From the NCBI GenBank assembly GCA_902596045.1, contig CACJSJ010000001.1, positions 62,001 through 126,000 on the forward strand: a stretch of DNA of 64,000 nucleotides, given 5' to 3'. Under the pieces are notes generated by a model, which saw only the letters and a list, made by a program, of their open reading frames with translations, had not been told where the DNA came from and made no database searches. Each line of letters begins with the position of its first letter. Position 1 is the first letter of the stretch. Shown here piece after piece: positions 19,802 through 31,824 of the stretch. Position numbers and translations under genes: made by a program. Origin of the DNA: an uncultured Pelagibacteraceae bacterium. GTDB taxonomy: Bacteria; Pseudomonadota; Alphaproteobacteria; Pelagibacterales; Pelagibacteraceae.

Positions 19802-21202
19802 ATGTCAGAAAAATTTCAAGTAGTTGTTATAGGTGGAGGTCCTGGAGGTTATGTCTGTGCCATTAGACTTGCTCAACTTGGTTTTAAAACCGCATGTGTA
19901 GAGTCAAGAGGTTCGCTAGGAGGTACATGCTTAAATATAGGCTGTATTCCTTCAAAAAGTTTACTCAATCTTTCAGAAGAATTTCATAAAGTAAAAAATT
20001 TATCTAATAAAGGTATTGAAGTTGGTGAGGTTAAATTAAATCTGGAAAAAATGATGAAAAGTAAAGATAAAGCAGTAACAATTCTTACCAAAGGTGTAGA
20101 GTTTTTACTGAAAAAAAATAAAGTAACCTATTTTAAAGGAAAAGGCAGTTTTAAATCTAAAAATGAAATTATAATTAAAGACGATAAAAAAAAAGAAAAC
20201 ATTATTCAAACTGAAAAAATAGTTATTGCAACCGGTTCATCACCAGTTTCTCTGCCAGGAATTGAAATTGATGAGAAGTTTATTGTGTCCTCAACAGGTG
20301 CACTAAAGTTAGATAAAGTTCCAAAAAAAATGGTAGTTGTAGGTGGTGGATATATTGGGCTGGAGATGGGTTCTGTTTGGTCGAGATTAGGAGCAGAAGT
20401 TCAAGTAGTTGAATTTTTAGATCATATTACACCAGGAATGGATAAAGAGATATCATTAGAATTTATGAAGATTTTAAAAAAACAGGGCATAAAATTTAAT
20501 ATGCAAAATAAAGTCGAAACTATCAAAAAAGATAAATCAGGAGTAGTTGTTTCAACGATTGATAAAGATGGAAATAAAAATAGTTTTGATTGCGATGTTG
20601 CTCTTATCTCAGTTGGAAGAAAACCAAATACAAATGGTTTAAATCTAGATTCAATAGGGATTGAATTAGATAAACAAAAAAGAGTTAGAACAGATGAAAT
20701 GTTTAAAACTAATATTGAAAATATTTATGCAATAGGTGATGTTATCAGTGGACCAATGCTTGCACACAAAGCTGAAGATGAAGGTATTGCAGTTGCTGAA
20801 AATATTGCGGGTCAATCAGGTCATGTTAATTATGATACAATTCCTGGGGTTATTTATACATCACCCGAAGTTGCTTCAGTTGGAAAGACAGAAGAGCAAT
20901 TAAAAGAATTAAATATAAATTATAAAATTGGAAAGTTTTCATTTATGGCAAACTCAAGAGCGAAAGCAATAGATGATGCAGAAGGGTTTGTAAAAATTTT
21001 GTCAGATGAAACTACAGATAAAGTTTTAGGCGCGCATATAATTGGCCCACATGCAGGTGAATTAATAGCAGAAATATGTATTGCAATGGAATTTGGTGCA
21101 AGTTCAGAAGATATTGCAAGAACTTGTCATGCTCACCCAACGTTTTCTGAGGCTGTTAAAGAAGCAGCATTATCAGTAGATAAAAGAGCAATACACTCTT
21201 AA
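19802..21202 (+). CDS. lpd: dihydrolipoamide dehydrogenase (E3)
   Basis: This FAD enzyme re-oxidises the lipoyl arm of the complex and reduces NAD. It has the N-terminal GGGPGGYVCAIRLAQLG, the redox disulfide in GGTCLNIGCIPSKSLL, the NAD motif GGGYIGLEMGSVW, and the catalytic histidine-glutamate pair in CHAHPTFSEAV. The 466-residue length is standard. It starts directly after the sucB stop, so it most likely serves the 2-oxoglutarate complex. Confidence 0.97.
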   Translation: MSEKFQVVVIGGGPGGYVCAIRLAQLGFKTACVESRGSLGGTCLNIGCIPSKSLLNLSEEFHKVKNLSNKGIEVGEVKLNLEKMMKSKDKAVTILTKGVEFLLKKNKVTYFKGKGSFKSKNEIIIKDDKKKENIIQTEKIVIATGSSPVSLPGIEIDEKFIVSSTGALKLDKVPKKMVVVGGGYIGLEMGSVWSRLGAEVQVVEFLDHITPGMDKEISLEFMKILKKQGIKFNMQNKVETIKKDKSGVVVSTIDKDGNKNSFDCDVALISVGRKPNTNGLNLDSIGIELDKQKRVRTDEMFKTNIENIYAIGDVISGPMLAHKAEDEGIAVAENIAGQSGHVNYDTIPGVIYTSPEVASVGKTEEQLKELNINYKIGKFSFMANSRAKAIDDAEGFVKILSDETTDKVLGAHIIGPHAGELIAEICIAMEFGASSEDIARTCHAHPTFSEAVKEAALSVDKRAIHS

Positions 21203-21224
21203 TATATTTTCATATTATTAAAAC

Positions 21225-23180
21225 ATGAAAGTACCGATTCTATTACCAAATATATTTAATCATCCTTTTACATATGAAAGTGACTTAAATTTAGAAGTGG
21301 GTGATTATGTTATCGTTCCTTTTGGTAAATCAAAAATTACAGGAGTTGTTTGGAATGACTTTGAGAAAAAGAATAATAAAAATTTTAAAATAAAAAGCGT
21401 TATAAAAAAACTTAATATCTTACCTTTAAAGAAAACTACTATTAAATTTCTAAATTGGTTTTCTGAATATAATATTATCCCTAAAGGAATGGCATTAAAG
21501 TTAGTTTTATTAAGTGGTAATGCTATAGAAAAATTTTCAAAAGGTACTTATGAAAATTTTAAATTTGATACTAAAAAAAATTCAATAAAACTTTCTGAAG
21601 AACAAAAAAAATCTTTAAAAAACATGAATATATCTAATCAAAAGTTTAGAGTACATGTTCTTCAAGGGACAACAGGATCTGGAAAAACAATGGTGTACTT
21701 TGGGGCTTTAAAAGACATTATAAATAAAGATTTTCAGGGCCTGATATTATTACCTGAAATTGGTTTAACAGGTGAATTTGAAAAGAAATTTTTTGAATTT
21801 TTTGGTTTTACACCTGCAGTTTGGCATTCTGGAGTTTCAAAAAAGAAGAAAGAGATTATTTGGAGTGGAATAGCAAATGGAGATATCAGAGTTATCATAG
21901 GTGCTAGATCATCATTATTTTTACCTTTTAAAAAATTGGGTTTAATAATTGTTGATGAAGAACACGATCAATCTTATAAGCAAGATGAAGGCATTACATA
22001 TAATGCTAGAGATATGGCAATCTCAAGAGCTTCCTTTGAAAATATTCCTATTAACTTGATAACTGCAGTTCCATCAATTGAAACATACGAGAATATCAAG
22101 AAAGGTAAATATAGTATTTCAAGAATTCAACAACGATATCAAAATGCATCTTTACCAAATTATGAAATAATAAATTTAAATGAAACTAAATTAGAAAAAC
22201 AGTCTTGGCTTTCAAAAAAAATAGTTGATAAAGTAAATTTTCATCTAAAGAAAAATGATCAAGTTTTATTTTTTTTAAATAGACGAGGATTTTCTCCACA
22301 TGTTTTATGTAATAAATGTTTTAATAGTTACTCATGTCCAAATTGTTCAATTAATTTAGTTTATCATAAAAAAAAAAATAACTTATTATGCCATTATTGT
22401 GGTTTCAAATCTTCTTTAAAAAGAATTTGTATAAAAGATGGAGACTGTGAATTTATTTTTAGTGGCCCTGGAGTTGAAAGAATATCAGAAGAAGTTCAAA
22501 AAAAATTCCCCTTAAAAAAGGTAGAAATTTTTTCAAGCGATACAATGAATAAAAAAGATTCTAAAGAAAAATTAGAAAAAATAATCAATAATGAGGTACA
22601 AATTTTAGTGGGTACACAATTAATTTCTAAAGGATTTCATTTCCCGAATTTAAATTGTATCGTAGTAGTTGATATTGATTTATCTTCTCAAGGACATGAT
22701 TTAAGAGGAGCTGAAAAAAATTTACAGTTGTATCATCAGCTCTCTGGACGAGCAGGAAGAACAGGTAAACCAGCTACAGTATATTTTCAAACTTATAATA
22801 CAAATACAAAAATGATTTCTGATATGACCAATAGTAATCCAGATATTTTTTTAGATAGGGAACTAGATATTAGAAGACAAAATAAACTCCCACCATTTCA
22901 AAGATTTATTTCATTAATTTTAACAGGAGAAGATGAAACAAAATTAGAAAAAGAAGCTTTTTACTTTAAAAATTTTGTTGAAAAAAAAATAGAAGGTAGA
23001 ATTTTGGGACCAGTTAGTGCACCAATATTTAGATTAAAAAAGAAATATAGAATTCGATTATTGGTTAGGGGCTCTAAATCAATAAAATTGCAAAATTCTA
23101 TAGCAAAAATTATCCTAGATTATAAATTCTCTTCAGGAATAAAACTTTCAGTTGATGTTGATCCAATAAACTTTAATTAA
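21225..23180 (+). CDS. priA: primosomal helicase PriA
   Basis: PriA reloads the replisome at collapsed forks. The protein has an N-terminal DNA-binding domain, Walker A GTTGSGKTMVYFG, a DEEH box (VDEEHDQSYKQDEG), a cysteine-rich zinc region (bases about 22305-22450) and the C-terminal helicase motifs (VGTQLISKGFHFPN, QLSGRAGRTGKP). At 651 residues it is a little short, mainly in the N-terminal part. The last zinc cysteine pair looks like C-x5-C (CIKDGDC) instead of the usual C-x2-C. Placing priA just before the ATP synthase genes is known in alphaproteobacteria. Confidence 0.95.
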   Translation: MKVPILLPNIFNHPFTYESDLNLEVGDYVIVPFGKSKITGVVWNDFEKKNNKNFKIKSVIKKLNILPLKKTTIKFLNWFSEYNIIPKGMALKLVLLSGNAIEKFSKGTYENFKFDTKKNSIKLSEEQKKSLKNMNISNQKFRVHVLQGTTGSGKTMVYFGALKDIINKDFQGLILLPEIGLTGEFEKKFFEFFGFTPAVWHSGVSKKKKEIIWSGIANGDIRVIIGARSSLFLPFKKLGLIIVDEEHDQSYKQDEGITYNARDMAISRASFENIPINLITAVPSIETYENIKKGKYSISRIQQRYQNASLPNYEIINLNETKLEKQSWLSKKIVDKVNFHLKKNDQVLFFLNRRGFSPHVLCNKCFNSYSCPNCSINLVYHKKKNNLLCHYCGFKSSLKRICIKDGDCEFIFSGPGVERISEEVQKKFPLKKVEIFSSDTMNKKDSKEKLEKIINNEVQILVGTQLISKGFHFPNLNCIVVVDIDLSSQGHDLRGAEKNLQLYHQLSGRAGRTGKPATVYFQTYNTNTKMISDMTNSNPDIFLDRELDIRRQNKLPPFQRFISLILTGEDETKLEKEAFYFKNFVEKKIEGRILGPVSAPIFRLKKKYRIRLLVRGSKSIKLQNSIAKIILDYKFSSGIKLSVDVDPINFN

Positions 23181-23184
23181 AGCC

Positions 23185-23244
23185 AAAAAAAAGCGATTTT
23201 TTTTAAATGAGTTACTTGAAGACATTATAGGCATATGTTAATTA
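23185..23244 (+). promoter_or_regulatory. priA-atpH gap: A8/T8 palindrome and candidate atp promoter
   Basis: The 109-base gap before atpH contains eight A, GCGA, then eight T (23185-23204), a short hairpin with a U tract that may end the upstream operon. After it comes a possible promoter, TTGAAG (23216-23221), 17 bases, TAATTA (23239-23244). Both are modest matches. The region is where an ATP synthase promoter should lie. Confidence 0.35.
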
Positions 23245-23289
23245 AAGCGTGATTTAAAATTAATCTTCAACATTAATAGAGGTACTAAA

Positions 23290-23847
23290 TTGAGTAAAAG
23301 CAAGGATTTTTCAATTACTTCAGCTGAAAGATATTCATTAGCCTTGTATGAATTAGCAAGCGAAAATAATGTTCTTCCACAAGTTGAAGATCAATCATTG
23401 GCTATATTAAATTTAATTTCTTCAAGTAAAGATTTTTCAAATTTAATTAAAGATCCCACAAATAATCAAGAAGATCTTTTAAAGATTATAGAAAATATTT
23501 CTAATGATAATAAATTTGAGAATTTATTTAAAAGTTTTTTGAGTTTTTTAGTTTTAAAAAGACGTTTTTTTTATGTAGAGCAAATTTTAAATAGTTTTAT
23601 TGAAACATGCTCTCAAAAAAGAGGAGAATTAAAAGCTGAATTAAAATCTGCAAAAAAACTATCTAGTGATGAAATTTCTAAAATTACAGATGAGCTTACT
23701 AAAAACTTTAGTTCTAAAATAAAATTAAACTATAAACATGATGAAAGTTTAATAGGAGGCTTAGTAGTACAAGTTGGAAGTACTATGGTGGATACTTCAA
23801 TTAAAAATAAATTACAACAAATTGAAAACAGAATGATAGAGGCATAA
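23290..23847 (+). CDS. atpH: ATP synthase F1 delta subunit
   Basis: The delta subunit forms the peripheral stalk contact with the alpha subunits at the top of F1. The 185 residues match the family, with SAERYSLALYELASE at the N-terminus and the C-terminal DESLIGGLVVQVGSTMVDTSIKNKL. The start codon is TTG at 23290, supported by AGAGG at 23278-23282 with a seven-base spacing. A TTG start may hold back its translation relative to atpA, which starts right after the stop. It is first in atpHAGDC, the F1-only operon order of alphaproteobacteria; the Fo genes are elsewhere. Confidence 0.95.
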   Translation: MSKSKDFSITSAERYSLALYELASENNVLPQVEDQSLAILNLISSSKDFSNLIKDPTNNQEDLLKIIENISNDNKFENLFKSFLSFLVLKRRFFYVEQILNSFIETCSQKRGELKAELKSAKKLSSDEISKITDELTKNFSSKIKLNYKHDESLIGGLVVQVGSTMVDTSIKNKLQQIENRMIEA

Positions 23848-25383
23848 ATGGAAATAAATCCTTCAGAAGTAACAAAAATATTAAAAGAACAAATTAAAAA
23901 TTTTGGTGATAAAGCAGAAGTAACAGAAGTTGGGCAAGTATTATCAGTAGGAGATGGTATCGCTAGAATTTATGGTCTTGATAATGTTCAAGCTGGAGAG
24001 ATGGTTGAGTTTGCAGATGGTTCTAAAGGCATGGCACTAAACTTAGAAAGTGAAAATGTTGGGGTTGTTATTTTTGGAGATGATAAAAATATCAAAGAAG
24101 GTGATACTGTAAAAAGAACTGGAAACATTGTTGATACCCCAGTTGGAAAAGAATTATTAGGTAGAGTTGTTGATGGGTTAGGAAATCCAATTGACGGCAA
24201 AGGGCCTTTAGATAAAAGTGTTAAAAAAAGTAGGGTTGAAGTAAAAGCTCCTGGAATTATTCCAAGACAGTCAGTCAGTGAACCTATGCAGACAGGTTTA
24301 AAGTCTATTGATAGTTTGGTTCCAGTTGGAAGAGGTCAACGTGAATTAATTATTGGTGACAGACAAACAGGTAAAACTGCAGTTGCAATTGATGCAATTA
24401 TAAACCAAAAGAAAATTAATGAGTCTGGTGATGAGAAACAAAAACTATATTGTATCTATGTTGCTATTGGTCAAAAAAGATCAACAGTAAGGCAAATTCA
24501 AAAAACATTAGAGGAAGCTGGAGCAATGGAGTACACAACAATCGTTGCTGCAACAGCATCTGACTCCGCACCACTTCAGTTTTTAGCACCTTACACAGGT
24601 TGTACAATGGGTGAATATTTCAGAGATAATGGAATGCACGGATTAATTATTTATGACGATTTATCTAAGCAGGCTGTTGCTTATAGACAAATGTCTTTAT
24701 TGTTGAGAAGACCTCCAGGACGTGAAGCATATCCTGGAGATGTATTTTATCTGCATAGTAGATTATTAGAAAGAGCAGCTAAGTTAAGTGATGAGCATGG
24801 CGGAGGTTCTTTAACAGCACTTCCAATTATTGAAACACAAGGTGGTGACGTTTCAGCGTTTATCCCAACAAATGTGATTTCAATTACCGATGGTCAAATT
24901 TTCCTAGAAACTGAACTTTTTAACCAAGGTATCAGACCAGCAATTAACGTTGGTTTATCTGTTTCTAGGGTTGGTTCTTCCGCACAAACAAAAGCGATGA
25001 AAAAAGTTTCTGGATCAATGAAATTAGAATTAGCACAGTACAGAGAGATGGCTGCTTTTGCTCAATTTGGTTCAGATTTAGACGCATCAACACAACAACT
25101 TTTGAATAGAGGATCAAAATTAACTGAACTTCTTAAACAAAAACAATATTCACCAATGACAGTAGCCGAGCAAGTTATTTCTGTCTTCTGTGGAGTAAAG
25201 GGATATTTGGATAATATTGAATTAAAAGATATTGCTGGATTTGAAAACAAAATTATTGAAAAATGTAAGTCTGATAAACCTGAAATAATTGATTCAATTC
25301 AAAGTTCAGGTAAACTTGAAGATGATAAAGAGAAATTACTAATTGATGTAATTGCTAAGTTAAAGGAAAATCTTAAATCTTAA
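23848..25383 (+). CDS. atpA: ATP synthase F1 alpha subunit
   Basis: This is the non-catalytic nucleotide-binding subunit of the F1 head. It has Walker [16 protein letters not shown], the [15 protein letters not shown] block, and the family signature [17 protein letters not shown]. Its length of 511 residues is standard. It abuts atpH without a gap, and atpG follows six bases later. Confidence 0.98.
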   Translation: MEINPSEVTKILKEQIKNFGDKAEVTEVGQVLSVGDGIARIYGLDNVQAGEMVEFADGSKGMALNLESENVGVVIFGDDKNIKEGDTVKRTGNIVDTPVGKELLGRVVDGLGNPIDGKGPLDKSVKKSRVEVKAPGIIPRQSVSEPMQTGLKSIDSLVPVGRGQRELIIGDRQTGKTAVAIDAIINQKKINESGDEKQKLYCIYVAIGQKRSTVRQIQKTLEEAGAMEYTTIVAATASDSAPLQFLAPYTGCTMGEYFRDNGMHGLIIYDDLSKQAVAYRQMSLLLRRPPGREAYPGDVFYLHSRLLERAAKLSDEHGGGSLTALPIIETQGGDVSAFIPTNVISITDGQIFLETELFNQGIRPAINVGLSVSRVGSSAQTKAMKKVSGSMKLELAQYREMAAFAQFGSDLDASTQQLLNRGSKLTELLKQKQYSPMTVAEQVISVFCGVKGYLDNIELKDIAGFENKIIEKCKSDKPEIIDSIQSSGKLEDDKEKLLIDVIAKLKENLKS

Positions 25384-25389
25384 TTTATT

Positions 25390-27685
<2,296 letters not shown>

Positions 27686-27686
<1 letters not shown>

Positions 27687-28078
27687 TGAGTGAAGATTTT
27701 AAAATAGAGATAGTTAATCCAGAAAAATCTTTTCTATCAAGAGAAGATGTTATTGAAGTTGTTTTGCCAGCTTTTGAAGGAGAAATGGGAATATTAAAAG
27801 ATCACATTTCAATAATTTCTTTTTTAAAACCAGGTATTATTACTGTTTATTCAAAATCAGGTGAAGAAAAGTTTTTTGTAGAGGATGGAATTGTTGAATT
27901 TAAAAATAATAATTTATCAGTGTTAACAAGTTCTATTTTTAACCTTAAAGATGTAAATAAAGATAAAATACAAAATCTTATTAAGATTACAGAAGATGAG
28001 ACAAACAAATCTTCAATAAGTGATCAAGCAAAATTTTTAGCTGATCAAAAAATTCAAGTACTAAGATCTATTAATTAA
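27686..28078 (+). CDS. atpC: ATP synthase F1 epsilon subunit
   Basis: Epsilon joins gamma to the c-ring and regulates ATP hydrolysis. The 130 residues form the N-terminal beta-sandwich (EIVNPEKSFLSREDVIEVVL and PAFEGEMGIL) and a short C-terminal helical part. It overlaps the atpD stop by one base. Its tail overlaps the convergent rppH by 18 bases, with no clear terminator between them. Confidence 0.94.
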
Positions 28079-28546
28079 CGTATTTTTAACTCTCTCTCTT
28101 ACTTCTTGGTAAACTTGAAGTTTAAAATCTACAACTAACTCTGTTATTTGATTTAAATCAACCCATTTCCACTCTAAGAATTCTGGTTTTTCAGTCTTAA
28201 TATTAATCTCATCATCTTCACCTAAATATTTCATTAAAAACCATTTTTGCTTCTGACCCTTATATTTGCCTCTCCATATGATACCCAATAAATGATCAGG
28301 TAAATTATATGAAGTAAAACCATCTAATTCATCAATTAATTCAACATTTTTTATACTAGTTTCTTCTTCAAGTTCTCGGTAAGCAGCTGTTAAAAGATCT
28401 TCTCCTTGATCTACTCCTCCTTGAGGCATTTGCCAAAAATTTTTTGGATTATCAATTCTTTTTGCAACGAAAACTTTGTTATCTTTATTTAATACAACTA
28501 TTCCAACACCACTTCTAAGTGGTAGATTTTTAAATTGGTTCTTCAT
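28061..28546 (-). CDS. rppH: RNA pyrophosphohydrolase (Nudix)
   Basis: RppH removes pyrophosphate from the 5' end of triphosphorylated RNA, which starts mRNA decay. The 161-residue protein has the Nudix box GGVDQGEDLLTAAYRELEEE, with the usual later glycine replaced by serine. RSGVGIVVLNKDNKVFVAKR and FWQMPQGGVD are typical of the RppH/NudH branch. It is last in a long minus-strand group and starts three bases after ctpA. Confidence 0.93.
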   Translation of the reverse strand: MKNQFKNLPLRSGVGIVVLNKDNKVFVAKRIDNPKNFWQMPQGGVDQGEDLLTAAYRELEEETSIKNVELIDELDGFTSYNLPDHLLGIIWRGKYKGQKQKWFLMKYLGEDDEINIKTEKPEFLEWKWVDLNQITELVVDFKLQVYQEVRERVKNTLINRS

Positions 28547-28549
28547 TTT

Positions 28550-29686
28550 TTATCCGTTTAGAAGTTTTATTGCGTAATTAAGTTGATTATCGGTCTCTGA
28601 CTTTATTCTAAATTCATCACCTTCTTCGTTTACTTCAATGTCAGGACTCACTCCTACTTCAGAGATAGATTTTCCTGATGGTAAATAGTATTTAGCCACA
28701 GTTAATCTAATTGCCCCTTCATTTTTTAATGGAATAATGGACTGCACTGAACCTTTTCCATAACTGTTTTCACCTAAAATAATTGCCCTTTTATGATCTT
28801 TTAAAGCTCCTGCGACTATCTCTGATGCAGAAGCTGATCCATAATTGATTAGCACTAATAGGGTTTTACCGTTTGTTAGATCACCTTTTTTCGCAAACCA
28901 TTTTCTATTTTCTGAGGCTTTTCTACTTTTTGTAGATACGATTTCACCATTATCTAAAAAAAAATCTGATATTCTTATTGCTTGAGATAGTAAACCACCA
29001 GGATTATTCCTCAAATCTAAAATATAAGCTTTGATATTTTGTTTTTTTTCTAAATCTTTTATTTTATCCTCTATTTGTTCACCACTATTTTCATTAAAAG
29101 AAGTAAGTCGTATATACCCAATGTTATCTTCTAATAGATCAGTCTTTACAGATTGAATTTCTATAACTTCTCTTATGATATTGAATGTAAGTGCTTTTTT
29201 AACACCTCTTCTTCTTATTGTAAGTTCAATACTAGAGCCAACTGGACCACGCATTAAATCAACAGCTTCACTTAGAGTTTTACCTTGCACTTGTGTATTT
29301 TTAATTTTAACTATGTAATCTCCTGCTTTAATACCTGCTCTTGATGCAGGAGTGTCATCTATTGGAGAAATAACTTTAACTACGCCTAACTCCATGCCTA
29401 CTTCAATCCCTAAACCTCCAAACTCTCCACTAGTTTCTGTTTGCATTTCATTAAAAATTTTAGGAGACATATATGCTGAATATGGATCAAGTGATTGAAG
29501 AAGACCATTAATAGCGGAGTCCATACTTTGTGATTGATCTATTTCATCAACATATTCTTTATTAATTTTTTCTAACACTTCTCCAAAAAGATCAATTTTT
29601 TTATAGATATCATTTTCGGTAGAAAAAGAATAATTTGAAAATAATAAACTTTTTAAAAAAAAAAATATTATAAAATAATTTTTCAT
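28550..29686 (-). CDS. ctpA: carboxyl-terminal processing protease (S41)
   Basis: CtpA is a periplasmic serine protease that trims proteins from the C-terminus. The 378 residues contain an N-terminal signal sequence (hydrophobic to about residue 22), a PDZ domain (FGGLGIEVGMELGVVKVISP onwards) and the S41 protease domain. The catalytic serine is in NYGSASASEIVAGAL and the lysine in ENSYGKGSVQSI. The start overlaps rsfS in an ATGA. Most S41 enzymes here are near 440 residues, so this is a compact version. Confidence 0.94.
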   Translation of the reverse strand: MKNYFIIFFFLKSLLFSNYSFSTENDIYKKIDLFGEVLEKINKEYVDEIDQSQSMDSAINGLLQSLDPYSAYMSPKIFNEMQTETSGEFGGLGIEVGMELGVVKVISPIDDTPASRAGIKAGDYIVKIKNTQVQGKTLSEAVDLMRGPVGSSIELTIRRRGVKKALTFNIIREVIEIQSVKTDLLEDNIGYIRLTSFNENSGEQIEDKIKDLEKKQNIKAYILDLRNNPGGLLSQAIRISDFFLDNGEIVSTKSRKASENRKWFAKKGDLTNGKTLLVLINYGSASASEIVAGALKDHKRAIILGENSYGKGSVQSIIPLKNEGAIRLTVAKYYLPSGKSISEVGVSPDIEVNEEGDEFRIKSETDNQLNYAIKLLNG

Positions 29687-30033
29687 ATTATTAATTTTTC
29701 TTTTGGTATTAATTCAGACCAAATTTTTTCTAATTCATAAAATTTTCTTTTTTCAGGGTGAAAAATATGAACAATAAGATCTATGCCATCTACTAATTTC
29801 CATTCACTACTTTCTTTACCTTCAATTTTAGAGTCTCTAAGACCGTTATCTTTAAATTTTTTCAAAACTTGTTCTGATAATGCCTGAATATGTCTTGAAG
29901 ATGTCCCACTAGCTATAATCATGTAATCAGCCATTGAACTTTTATGTTTTAGGTCAATACTTACAATGTCTAGAGCTTTGTTTAGATCAAGAGTTTTGAT
30001 TATAATATTTTTAAGATCTAAATTTTTTTCCAT
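29683..30033 (-). CDS. rsfS: ribosome silencing factor RsfS
   Basis: RsfS binds ribosomal protein uL14 and keeps the subunits apart when nutrients are scarce. The 116-residue protein carries SSMADYMIIASGTSSRHIQA and the signature EWKLVDGIDLIVHIFHPEKR with a following YELEKIW. It lies 17 bases downstream of nadD, the usual partner of this gene in many bacteria, and overlaps ctpA by four bases. Confidence 0.95.
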   Translation of the reverse strand: MEKNLDLKNIIIKTLDLNKALDIVSIDLKHKSSMADYMIIASGTSSRHIQALSEQVLKKFKDNGLRDSKIEGKESSEWKLVDGIDLIVHIFHPEKRKFYELEKIWSELIPKEKLII

Positions 30034-30050
30034 TAATTAATTTTAACCTA

Positions 30051-30593
30051 TCAAATTTTCTTTAATTGAGAAGATGAAATGTTGACCTTATTAAACTTAA
30101 TAAAGAATACTCTTTTTTCACCAAGTCTCTTATATATCTTTGAATTTAAGGATTTTTTTTTATAACCATGTCGATCAAAAACTATAAGTTTTGTTTTTGA
30201 TAAAATATTTCTCCATTTATACCATTTATGAAAACTAATTAAGTTATCTGCACCCATTAAAAAAAATAATTCATATTTTTTATTTTTATTTAGATGATCT
30301 ACTAAATCAGAGGTTTTATTTGAATTAATAATATCTTCAAAATATTTAACTTTTATTAATTTATTTTTACCAATAGTATTTTTACAATTAAGAATTCTTT
30401 TTTTCAAATTATTTGTAATTTTCTTTTTAAATGGATTTTGTTTTGTAATACTCCATATAATAGATTCTAAATTAAATTTTTTTAAAGCCTCTTTAGAAAT
30501 TGCTAGATGACCTTTATGCGCAGGATCAAAAGATCCTCCTAAAATTCCAATTTTAATTTTTTTTATTTTCAATTTATTTTCTAATTTTACCAT
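30051..30593 (-). CDS. nadD: nicotinate-nucleotide adenylyltransferase
   Basis: NadD adenylates nicotinate mononucleotide in NAD synthesis. The nucleotidyltransferase motif GILGGSFDPAHKGHLAIS is near the N-terminus. ISSSQLKKI at the end resembles the C-terminal (S/T)xxR element but lacks its arginine and is unusually short, so the protein ends early. I place the start at the ATG at 30593, giving 180 residues and a 20-base overlap with proA; the open frame extends ten codons further upstream. Confidence 0.9.
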   Translation of the reverse strand: MVKLENKLKIKKIKIGILGGSFDPAHKGHLAISKEALKKFNLESIIWSITKQNPFKKKITNNLKKRILNCKNTIGKNKLIKVKYFEDIINSNKTSDLVDHLNKNKKYELFFLMGADNLISFHKWYKWRNILSKTKLIVFDRHGYKKKSLNSKIYKRLGEKRVFFIKFNKVNISSSQLKKI

Positions 30594-31824
30594 TACTTGA
30601 AACTTGATATTTATAAGAAACAAGCTGATTTAAACCTACAGGTCCTCTTGGAGGAAGGGTATTAGTTGAGATACCAACTTCACCTCCAAAACCAAATTCT
30701 CCACCGTCTGCAAATTGAGTTGAAGTATTATGCATTGCTATTGAACTTTTTACTTCTTTCAAAAATATTTTGGCAGATTTTATATTTTTAGTAATGATTG
30801 CGTCGGTATGCATTGTTCCATATTTATTTATATGACTAATTGCTTCATTAATATTTTTAACTGATTTTACTGAGACAATTGAAGATAAATATTCTTTTGA
30901 CCAATCACTCTTTTTAGCAATCTTAATTTTTCCTTTGTAAACTTTTTTAATTTTATTATCTCCAACAATTTTACAACCATTTTTTTCTAGGTTAGATAAG
31001 ATTGGATTGCAAAATTTTTTTAATGATTTTTGATGAATTAAAATAGTTTCAGTTGCTCCACAAATAGCAGTATTTCTTAATTTTGCATTTAAAGTTATTT
31101 CTTTAGACATAGATAAGTCCGCGTTATTATCAATATATGTATGGCATATGCCTTCGAGATGACCAATAACTGGTATTTTTGACAAGTCTTGAATTTTTTT
31201 TACTAAGCTTTTGCCACCTCTTGGGATAATGACATCAATAAATTTAGTCATTTTAGTTAATAAAAAATCAACTACTTTTCTACTTTTGTAATCAATAAAT
31301 TGAACATAATTTTTATTAACTTTATTTTTTTTAAGAGCTTTTCTAAATAGACTTATAAAAAATTTATTTGAATAGTATGCCTCAGATCCACCTTTTAAGA
31401 TTACAGGATTACCTGATTTAAAACATAAAGATGCAACATCGGAAGTAACATTTGGTCGGCTTTCATAAATTACCGCAATTACACCTATTGAAGTTGTTAC
31501 TTTTTTGATTTTGAGACCACTAGGTCTTTTCCATTTATTTAATGTAATATTCACAGGGTCTTTTAATTTTATGATCATTTTTATTGAATTTATAATTTGT
31601 AAAAGTTTTTCCTTATTTATTGAAAGTCTTTTAATAAGGTTTTCTTTTAATTTTTGCTTTTTGGCTTTTTCTAGATCTTTCTTGTTTTCTGAAATAATTT
31701 TTAAGTGATTTTTTAAAATTAAATTACAATAATCTCTTAAAACCTTATCCTTTTTCTTGGATTTAACAATTTCAATAGATGCTTTTTTTGCTTTACCACC
31801 CAATTTAAATAAATATTTTTTCAT
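30574..31824 (-). CDS. proA: gamma-glutamyl phosphate reductase
   Basis: ProA makes glutamate semialdehyde from glutamyl phosphate in proline synthesis. The 416 residues belong to the aldehyde dehydrogenase superfamily. The catalytic cysteine is in KLRNTAICGATETILIH, and the signature SSIAMHNTSTQFADGGEFGF with EVGISTNTLPPRGPVGL is complete. It shares one base with the proB stop and overlaps nadD by 20 bases. Confidence 0.96.
   Translation of the reverse strand: MKKYLFKLGGKAKKASIEIVKSKKKDKVLRDYCNLILKNHLKIISENKKDLEKAKKQKLKENLIKRLSINKEKLLQIINSIKMIIKLKDPVNITLNKWKRPSGLKIKKVTTSIGVIAVIYESRPNVTSDVASLCFKSGNPVILKGGSEAYYSNKFFISLFRKALKKNKVNKNYVQFIDYKSRKVVDFLLTKMTKFIDVIIPRGGKSLVKKIQDLSKIPVIGHLEGICHTYIDNNADLSMSKEITLNAKLRNTAICGATETILIHQKSLKKFCNPILSNLEKNGCKIVGDNKIKKVYKGKIKIAKKSDWSKEYLSSIVSVKSVKNINEAISHINKYGTMHTDAIITKNIKSAKIFLKEVKSSIAMHNTSTQFADGGEFGFGGEVGISTNTLPPRGPVGLNQLVSYKYQVSSNGKIRK

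Noticed and set aside
23181-23289. A tRNA or small RNA gene in the priA-atpH gap
   Set aside because: I found no cloverleaf arms or conserved RNA motif, only A/T runs and promoter-like boxes.
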